From Halalkalibacter oceani (GTDB lineage: Bacteria; Bacillota; Bacilli; Bacillales; Bacillaceae_D): a DNA stretch of 64,000 nucleotides. The position numbers and the translations under genes were made by a program. Below the pieces are notes generated by a model. That model saw nothing but the letters and a program-made list of their open reading frames with translations, ran no database searches and was not told where the DNA came from. The first letter of the stretch is position 1. Each line of letters starts with the position of its first letter. This document shows positions 59,332 through 64,000 of the stretch, piece by piece. The stretch lies in the NCBI RefSeq assembly GCF_023715705.1, contig NZ_JAMBOS010000015.1, forward strand, positions 1 through 64,000, in the 5' to 3' direction.

Positions 59332-59718
59332 CTATGAATCTTGACCGAATACCTCTTCGACAGCATTCTCAAGCTCTTCACCGTAATTGCTGTTCCCTTT
59401 AATATTTTCCGTTAAAAAGGCAAGCTCCTCCGCCAGCCCGGACAGCTTTACGGTCACTCCGTTCTCGAGGTTGACGCTCAGCCCGGCTCCCTGTGTATAG
59501 ATTTCATGCAAATTTGACCATGTAGGCTGAGGAAAGCTCAGATAATAAAATTGCTCTTCATCTTCCAATATGTAAATAAACGCCAGCTGATCCGAATCTA
59601 CAAGCATTCGTTCCCCGGCCTTTAATGCTTGCGCGCGTTCCTTTTCAATATGTTCAGCAATTGAGGCAACATACTCCTGCTGCTGCTTATCAATGTTTGT
59701 AACGACTAACTTTTTCAT
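59332..59718 (-). CDS. yjbL: UPF0738 family protein YjbL
   Basis: 128-residue soluble protein of the UPF0738 group, by size, position and start (MKKLVVTNIDKQQQ). No catalytic motif is evident; QFYYLSFPQPTWSNLHE near residue 65 is the most conserved-looking part. Position next to yjbM and divergent from yjbK matches B. subtilis. The ATG at 59718 is chosen because GTGGAGG lies upstream at 6 nt; an in-frame start 12 codons earlier has no ribosome site. Function unknown. Confidence 0.8.
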   Translation of the reverse strand: MKKLVVTNIDKQQQEYVASIAEHIEKERAQALKAGERMLVDSDQLAFIYILEDEEQFYYLSFPQPTWSNLHEIYTQGAGLSVNLENGVTVKLSGLAEELAFLTENIKGNSNYGEELENAVEEVFGQDS

Positions 59719-59881
59719 CCTGTACCTCCACTTATCTAGCTTCTTCTTTTCCATGAGATTCCTATTTTAGTTTAACATATTTCATTCAGCAATACGCAGC
59801 AAAGGGCATTGTCGGATAGGTACAGGTATGCGATAATAAACAATATATGAAGAATCAGAATGTTGAACAGGTTGTGATGGA

Positions 59882-60481
59882 ATGAGCCAGGAGATAGAAA
59901 TGGAGGTCAAATCCATTTTAGATAAACAAGCCTTTACCGCATTAGTAAACGGCTTTCAGCTGACGCCGGATCAGGCGCTTACCCAGCATAATCACTATTT
60001 TGAAACCCCGTCATTCGCCTTGAAGGAAAAAGGCGCGGCCTTGCGAGTCCGTGAAATCGAGGGAGCGTACACATTGACCTTGAAGCAGCCTCACCAGGAA
60101 GGAAAGCTCGAAACACATCAGCCTATAGACGACGCTGAATGGAAGCGGCTTAAAGAAGAGCAGCAGTTGCCGGACGGCGATGTTTATCGGCAGCTTGCTT
60201 CCCTGAATATTCCAATGGCGGAGCTTGCTTACGCCGGAACCTTGACGACAAAGCGGATTGAGATTGCCTACAAAGATGGCCTGCTCTGCTTTGATGAAAG
60301 TCATTTTTTCGATCAGGTCGATTACGAAATTGAATTTGAAGGAACGAGTCTGACTCATGCGGAAGAAACCCTTTCCCAGCTTTTACAGCAATATGAGATT
60401 TCCGCCAGACCAACTGAAAATAAAGTGAGGCGCTTTTTCCGCCGCAAGCATGAATTGGCTGAATCCGAGCAGCGTCCGTAA
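59882..60481 (+). CDS. yjbK: CYTH-domain protein YjbK
   Basis: 199-residue CYTH (CyaB-thiamine triphosphatase) fold protein. The hallmark EIEMEVKSIL near the start carries the ExExK motif. RVREIEGAYTLTLKQPH near 52 has the basic residues and YEIEFEG near 150 the acidic ones that hold metal and triphosphate. Such proteins hydrolyse inorganic triphosphate or related compounds. It is divergent from yjbL and followed by the lytic transglycosylase gene 25 bp later, as in B. subtilis. Confidence 0.88.
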   Translation: MSQEIEMEVKSILDKQAFTALVNGFQLTPDQALTQHNHYFETPSFALKEKGAALRVREIEGAYTLTLKQPHQEGKLETHQPIDDAEWKRLKEEQQLPDGDVYRQLASLNIPMAELAYAGTLTTKRIEIAYKDGLLCFDESHFFDQVDYEIEFEGTSLTHAEETLSQLLQQYEISARPTENKVRRFFRRKHELAESEQRP

Positions 60482-60506
60482 ATCGATTAGAAAAGAGGTG
60501 TACATA

Positions 60507-61184
60507 ATGAATTTGTCATTTCTTCAACAGCTTAATGCCATTCAGTCATTGCCGTTAGGTACGTCTTCTGCGAGCCGGGAGACAAACCAACTCCCCTCAC
60601 TTTTCTCTGCTTTCCTGCAGGAGCAGCTCAACTCAATCTCCTTTCAGGAACAGGAGGAAGTGAACAGGAAAGCCGATCTGTTTCTCGATCCCGCACTCCA
60701 GCAGCGCTTCCTGCAGTTGCAAGGCTCAGCGTCGGAGCGGACAAGCTTTCAGCCTGTCACACAGGCTGCTGACCTGAACTGGACCGGAACATTGCCCGAC
60801 CGTTCGATCCGTTTTCAACCTTTGATTGAGGCGGCCGCCAAAAAATACGATCTTGATCCGAAGCTGATCCATGCTGTTATTCAACACGAGTCCAATTATA
60901 ATCCAACGGCCAAGAGTGCTGCCGGAGCAGGCGGGTTAATGCAATTAATGCCTGGAACCGCTCGGTCGCTGCAAGTCCAAAACATTTACGATCCGCAGCA
61001 GAACATTGACGGGGGAGCAAACTATTTGCGACAGATGATTGACCGCTACAACGGTGACATCAAGCTTGCCCTCGCTGCTTATAATGCCGGCCCGGGCAAT
61101 GTCGACCGCTATGGCGGCATCCCGCCATTTAAAGAGACTCAGGCTTATGTCCCTAAAGTTTATAACACGTATATGAGCGTTTAA
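60507..61184 (+). CDS. yjbJ: lytic transglycosylase, SLT domain (YjbJ)
   Basis: 225-residue protein with a C-terminal soluble lytic transglycosylase domain. The catalytic Glu is in IHAVIQHESNYNPTAKSAAG near residue 130, then GLMQLMPGTARSL, ALAAYNAGPGNVDRYGG near 195 and TQAYVPKVYNTY at the end. It cleaves peptidoglycan glycan strands, forming 1,6-anhydro ends. No signal peptide is obvious; the first 100 residues are Gln/Ser-rich and probably an export or linker segment. ATG at 60507 follows AAAGAGGTG at 7 nt. A strong terminator follows. Confidence 0.88.
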   Translation: MNLSFLQQLNAIQSLPLGTSSASRETNQLPSLFSAFLQEQLNSISFQEQEEVNRKADLFLDPALQQRFLQLQGSASERTSFQPVTQAADLNWTGTLPDRSIRFQPLIEAAAKKYDLDPKLIHAVIQHESNYNPTAKSAAGAGGLMQLMPGTARSLQVQNIYDPQQNIDGGANYLRQMIDRYNGDIKLALAAYNAGPGNVDRYGGIPPFKETQAYVPKVYNTYMSV

Positions 61185-61196
61185 GACAGGCTTCCC

Positions 61197-61245
61197 GGAG
61201 GCGGAGCAAAAGGAAAACAATCCTTTTGCTCCGCCTCCTTTGTTT
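61197..61245 (+). terminator. terminator after yjbJ
   Basis: 18-bp perfect stem GGAGGCGGAGCAAAAGGA / TCCTTTTGCTCCGCCTCC with a 6-nt loop, then TTTGTTTT. The remaining 61246-61492, up to yjbI, shows nothing recognisable. Confidence 0.9.
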
Positions 61246-61492
61246 TGCTATGTCAAAAGGGCTAGTTCCTTTGAGTTTTTTTGCTCCGTCACTCCCTCGT
61301 AGCCCTTCTCCGGAGTGTAGGCCCGTGTCTTGCCTAAAGCCGCCGGGTGGCAGCCATTTCTTTAATAGACTTCCTGCTTTATCCTAATAGCCTGGAATCA
61401 TGAAATTTGCCGTACGCCGCTGAGGTTGCTACAATATGTACATAGTTTCTATTCTAGTTACCGAATTTTCTTACAGAGTAAGGAGCACTTAT

Positions 61493-61882
61493 ATGATGTC
61501 TGATCACCATCCCACACCTTATGAGGCTTTAGGCGGAGGCGAACAGCTTTCGGCTTTGGTTGACCGTTTTTATCACTATGTTGGCAAACATTCTGACCTG
61601 GCACATCTCTTTCCTGAAGACTTAACGGAGACGGCGCGTAAGCAGAAGCAGTTTCTCACTCAGTTCCTCGGCGGGCCGGCCTTATATACGGAAGAGCATG
61701 GTCATCCGATGCTTCGGGCAAGACATATGCCGTTTGTCATTACACCTGTACAGGCTGAAGCGTGGCTGGCCTGCATGAAAAAAGCTATGACTGATGTGGG
61801 AATTACCGGGCCGATTTATGACTATATGCTTGAGCGACTTACGCTGACGGCCCACCACATGGTGAACCATCCCTCATCTTAG
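61493..61882 (+). CDS. yjbI: truncated hemoglobin YjbI
   Basis: 129-residue group II truncated globin. The start TPYEALGGGEQLSALVDRFY is the family's N-terminal YxxxGG pattern. The proximal His is in the region PMLRARHMPFVITPVQAEAW (about 72-91), and the FPEDL and LGGP glycines are in place. It binds heme and oxygen; in Bacillaceae it lies next to yjbH and may protect or assist that redox-sensitive adaptor. ATG at 61493 follows TAAGGAGC at 7 nt; the upstream in-frame start is unsupported. A 15-bp gap separates it from yjbH. Confidence 0.9.
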   Translation: MMSDHHPTPYEALGGGEQLSALVDRFYHYVGKHSDLAHLFPEDLTETARKQKQFLTQFLGGPALYTEEHGHPMLRARHMPFVITPVQAEAWLACMKKAMTDVGITGPIYDYMLERLTLTAHHMVNHPSS

Positions 61883-61897
61883 AAAGGAGAATGACCA

Positions 61898-62827
61898 TTG
61901 AACCAAAAGGATACATCTTCAGCTTGTGATCAGCAGCTTGGCGTTTGTGGTCTCGATCCTACGCAAAAACATGAATGGAAGCGGCCTAAGCCAATTGAAC
62001 TTTATACGTTTATTGACCCTTTATGCGCGGAATGTTGGGGATTTGAACCTACTCTAAAGAAGCTGCAAGTGGAGTATGGAGCCTATTTTCGGATTCGGAC
62101 GCTCGTGGCGGGCCGGTTGCTCGCCTGGAATGCTTGCAAGGAAACAACGACCGGTCTTGCCGCGAAAAAACAGGAGATTGCTTCATTTTGGGAAAAAACG
62201 GCCTCACGCTCCGGGATGTCATGCGATGGCGACGTCTGGCTGGAGGTGGAATGGGGTTCTCCATATTTAACCTCAATCGCCGTAAAAGCAGCGGAATTGC
62301 AAGGTCCTCATGCTGGGGCGCGTTTCCTGCGCAAGCTGCGTGAATACCTCTTTCTGGAGAAACAAAACATTACAGAAAAAGAGGTACTGTTAAAATGCGC
62401 GACCGAAACCGGACTCGACTATGAGGAATTTGAAAAAGACCTCTGCTCCTCAGCGGCGACAAAAGCCTTGCAATGCGACATAAAAACGACGAATGAAATG
62501 GGCGTCGAGGTTGTCCCGACCTTCGTTTTCTTTAACAATAATGCCGAGGATGAGGGGATTAAGGTAACCGGACATTACGAGTATCACGTTTATGTCCAAA
62601 TCCTTGAAGAGATGCTTGGCTTTACGCCGGCGGCCGCTCCTCCAATTACGATTGAACAGTTTCTCGAACGTTACCGCTTTGTCGCCACAGCAGAGGTCGC
62701 CACCGTATTTGACTTGTCGGAGGAAGAGGCAGAACGCCGATTAAAGGCGCTTGTGTTGCAGCAGAAAGCAGAAGCAGTTCCGGTCAAGCACGGGCTGTTC
62801 TGGCGCGTGATGAATGAAGCGAAATAG
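61898..62827 (+). CDS. yjbH: ClpXP adaptor protein YjbH
   Basis: 309-residue DsbA-like thioredoxin-fold protein. The N-terminal part has FIDPLCAECWGFEPTLKKLQ near residue 39, with the Cys-x-x-Cys pair, and Cys-rich residues before it (SACDQQLGVCGL). Later EMGVEVVPTFVFFNNN near 206 is the cis-Pro loop. The C-terminal 60 residues are helical (FDLSEEEAERRLKALV). YjbH brings Spx to ClpXP for degradation and is titrated under stress. Start is TTG with AGAAAGGAG upstream. Gene order yjbI-yjbH matches B. subtilis. Confidence 0.9.
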   Translation: MNQKDTSSACDQQLGVCGLDPTQKHEWKRPKPIELYTFIDPLCAECWGFEPTLKKLQVEYGAYFRIRTLVAGRLLAWNACKETTTGLAAKKQEIASFWEKTASRSGMSCDGDVWLEVEWGSPYLTSIAVKAAELQGPHAGARFLRKLREYLFLEKQNITEKEVLLKCATETGLDYEEFEKDLCSSAATKALQCDIKTTNEMGVEVVPTFVFFNNNAEDEGIKVTGHYEYHVYVQILEEMLGFTPAAAPPITIEQFLERYRFVATAEVATVFDLSEEEAERRLKALVLQQKAEAVPVKHGLFWRVMNEAK

Positions 62828-62845
62828 TTGAACAAGTGTATGTAA

Positions 62846-62880
62846 AGTCCTTGCCGGCATTTTGTCCTCAAGGGCTTTTT
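62846..62880 (+). terminator. terminator after yjbH
   Basis: AGTCCTTG / CAAGGGCT (8-bp stem with one G-U) and a 15-nt loop, then TTTT. Lies 19 bp past the yjbH stop. Confidence 0.65.
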
Positions 62881-62964
62881 GCCGTTTACCGGCACTTCTA
62901 TTGTCGGGGACTCGGACATATGGTGTGGTAAGCCTATTGTTAGTCAGGGAGAGGAGAATTGCGG

Positions 62965-63144
62965 ATGAAATATTTCAAACTTATTTCCGGGCTTTTTCTT
63001 ATGGCGGTCAGCTTTTATTTCTTTCTTCTGGCGCTGATGAACTTAGTCCCTCTCATCCTTGCCGGCCCTCTTTTGTTTCTTTCCATTGTCTGGACATTAT
63101 CCCCGCTGGCGGCCTACAAACGCTTTAAAGGCTTCCGCCCATAA
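62965..63144 (+). CDS. small membrane protein of unknown function
   Basis: 59-residue protein with two hydrophobic segments (FKLISGLFLMAVSFYFFLLA and LVPLILAGPLLFLSIVWTLS) and a basic end KRFKGFRP. ATG at 62965 follows AGGAGA at 6-8 nt. It is convergent with the peptidase gene. I do not recognise the family. Its last four codons form half of a 16-bp inverted repeat. Confidence 0.55.
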   Translation: MKYFKLISGLFLMAVSFYFFLLALMNLVPLILAGPLLFLSIVWTLSPLAAYKRFKGFRP

Positions 63145-63183
63145 GCGAAGCGCCACAGGCGTCTTTTCTTATGGGCGGAGGCC
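63130..63183. terminator. nested inverted repeat overlapping the small gene's stop
   Basis: A 16-bp inverted repeat GGCTTCCGCCCATAAG (63130-63145) / CTTATGGGCGGAGGCC (63168-63183), one G-U pair, has the stop codon of the small membrane protein gene in its left arm. A smaller hairpin GCGCC-ACA-GGCGT then CTTTT is nested in its loop and could terminate transcription. Between it and the pepF stop (63289) no gene is seen. Confidence 0.65.
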
Positions 63184-63288
63184 GGAGCCGATACCATCTC
63201 GTGCAAGGTTGTCTGAATACGGGTTCTAGGACGAAGCGGACGCTACTCTTCATTCCTTCGGAGATGTTTATTCTGTCTTGGACACTTG

Positions 63289-64000
63289 TTATTCCGTCGC
63301 TTCCAGCAGCCGCTCCATCTCTGCCAGCGTCGCCTCAAAGACGGATAACGCTTGTTCAATTGGCTCCTTCTTTGTCATATCGACACCGGCATGCTTCAGG
63401 ATATCAATTGGATAGGCTGAGCTGCCCGCCTTTAAGAAGTCGAGATAGCGCTCAACCGCCGGCTGCCCTTCTTCCAGCACCTTCTTTGATAAAGCAGCGG
63501 CGGCGCTGTAGCCGGTCGCATACTGAAAGACATAGAAGTTGTAGTAAAAATGAGGAATGCGCGCCCACTCAAGACCGATTTCTTCATCAATGACGATATC
63601 CTCGCCAAAATACTTCACATTGAGGTCATAGTACGTTTGCGTTAGTAAATCCGGCGTCAACGCTTCCCCGTTCGCCGCCTTCTGATGGATCAAGTGCTCA
63701 AATTCAGCGAACATCGTCTGGCGAAAGACCGTGCCTCTGAAGCCTTCTAAATAATGATTAAGCAAATACAGCTTTTCCTGCGGATTTGTTGTCTTTTTGA
63801 CCAGATAATCGTTCAACAGCGCCTCGTTCAGCGTCGAGGCCACCTCAGCGACGAAAATCGTATAATCACCGTATAAATAAGGCTGATGCTTGCGCGTGTA
63901 ATAGCTATGTAAGCTATGACCAAATTCATGCGCCAGGGTAAACAGGTTATTCACATTATCCTGCCAATTCATCAAAATATAAGGCATCGTCCCGTAAGAG
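63289..64000 (-). CDS. pepF: oligoendopeptidase F, C-terminal part (gene runs off the window)
   Basis: The last about 235 residues of a zinc metallopeptidase of the M3 family (B. subtilis YjbG/PepF type). FTLAHEFGHSLHSYYTR contains the zinc-binding HExxH-like HEFGH motif, EVASTLNEALLNDYLV supplies the third ligand Glu, and GLEWARIPHFYYNFYVFQYA is the substrate-binding region. It cleaves short oligopeptides in the cytoplasm. The frame stays open to the window edge, with SYGTMPYIL preceding an internal Met, so the start lies outside. Neighbours yjbH and yjbI are as in B. subtilis, where pepF is next in order. Confidence 0.93.
   Translation of the reverse strand, partial: SYGTMPYILMNWQDNVNNLFTLAHEFGHSLHSYYTRKHQPYLYGDYTIFVAEVASTLNEALLNDYLVKKTTNPQEKLYLLNHYLEGFRGTVFRQTMFAEFEHLIHQKAANGEALTPDLLTQTYYDLNVKYFGEDIVIDEEIGLEWARIPHFYYNFYVFQYATGYSAAAALSKKVLEEGQPAVERYLDFLKAGSSAYPIDILKHAGVDMTKKEPIEQALSVFEATLAEMERLLEATE

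Overview
The window looks like a chromosomal piece of a spore-forming, low-GC Gram-positive of the family Bacillaceae. Several things point there: a block homologous and largely collinear with the B. subtilis yjbG-yjbQ/fabI region, rml/sps-type and CgeB-like spore polysaccharide genes, YjcA and YjcD homologues, ComGA/ComGB, consensus sigma-K promoters, AGGAGG-type ribosome binding sites, frequent TTG/GTG starts and a FapR operator. The species cannot be named from the sequence alone; an alkaliphilic Bacillus relative is possible.

Layout. (1) 1-0.7 kb: the 5' end of a 16S rRNA gene on the minus strand, with tandem rrn promoters. (2) 0.7-16.3 kb: a long minus-strand catabolic operon. In transcription order it holds a two-subunit UxaA/SuyAB-type lyase (suyA, suyB), a D-2-hydroxyacid dehydrogenase, a GntR regulator, an LDH2-type dehydrogenase, a three-subunit succinate dehydrogenase/fumarate reductase-like complex, a two-subunit class I fumarase/tartrate dehydratase, a tripartite tricarboxylate-type (TTT) transporter and a TauE/SafE anion exporter. 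A divergent YeiH/SuyZ-type exporter and a LysR regulator complete it. The combination closely matches bacterial 3-sulfolactate degradation, with an unexplained extra Frd/fumarase module. (3) 16.3-22.1 kb: a comG operon reduced to comGA-comGB, tRNA-Gln, the YjcD helicase and an HD hydrolase. (4) 22.1-47.4 kb: a large spore-surface glycosylation region. It contains an IS1182-type relic, a frameshifted and a nonsense-mutated glycosyltransferase, the remains of a collagen-like exosporium protein, four paralogous glycosyltransferases, several other glycosyltransferases, enzymes resembling the WbpA/B/E/D route to UDP-2,3-diacetamido-glucuronate, an rmlA-B-D-C operon, CgeB- and YjcA-like proteins and probable coat/crust proteins. 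(5) 47.6-52.7 kb: a very large LamG-phosphoesterase-SLH surface protein and a DeoR regulator. (6) 52.9-64 kb: fabI (with FapR site), a CPA2 antiporter, prpE, rluD-like, nadK, the yjbM alarmone synthetase, yjbL, yjbK, a lytic transglycosylase, yjbI, yjbH and the 3' part of pepF.

How it fits together. In B. subtilis the crust genes cotO-cotZYXWV and yjcA lie between fabI and yjcD. Here the same interval, between fabI (53 kb) and yjcD (19 kb), is filled by about 30 kb of sugar-nucleotide and glycosyltransferase genes. Two transcription units there have consensus sigma-K promoters with both elements, and a third (39.55 kb) does as well; two more show the -10 element only. The inference is that this is a mother-cell-expressed cassette that builds the glycan of the outermost spore layer. 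The sulfolactate-type operon may be ecologically linked, because 3-sulfolactate is a known abundant solute of Bacillus spores. All functional assignments are from reading motifs and synteny; no database search was possible.
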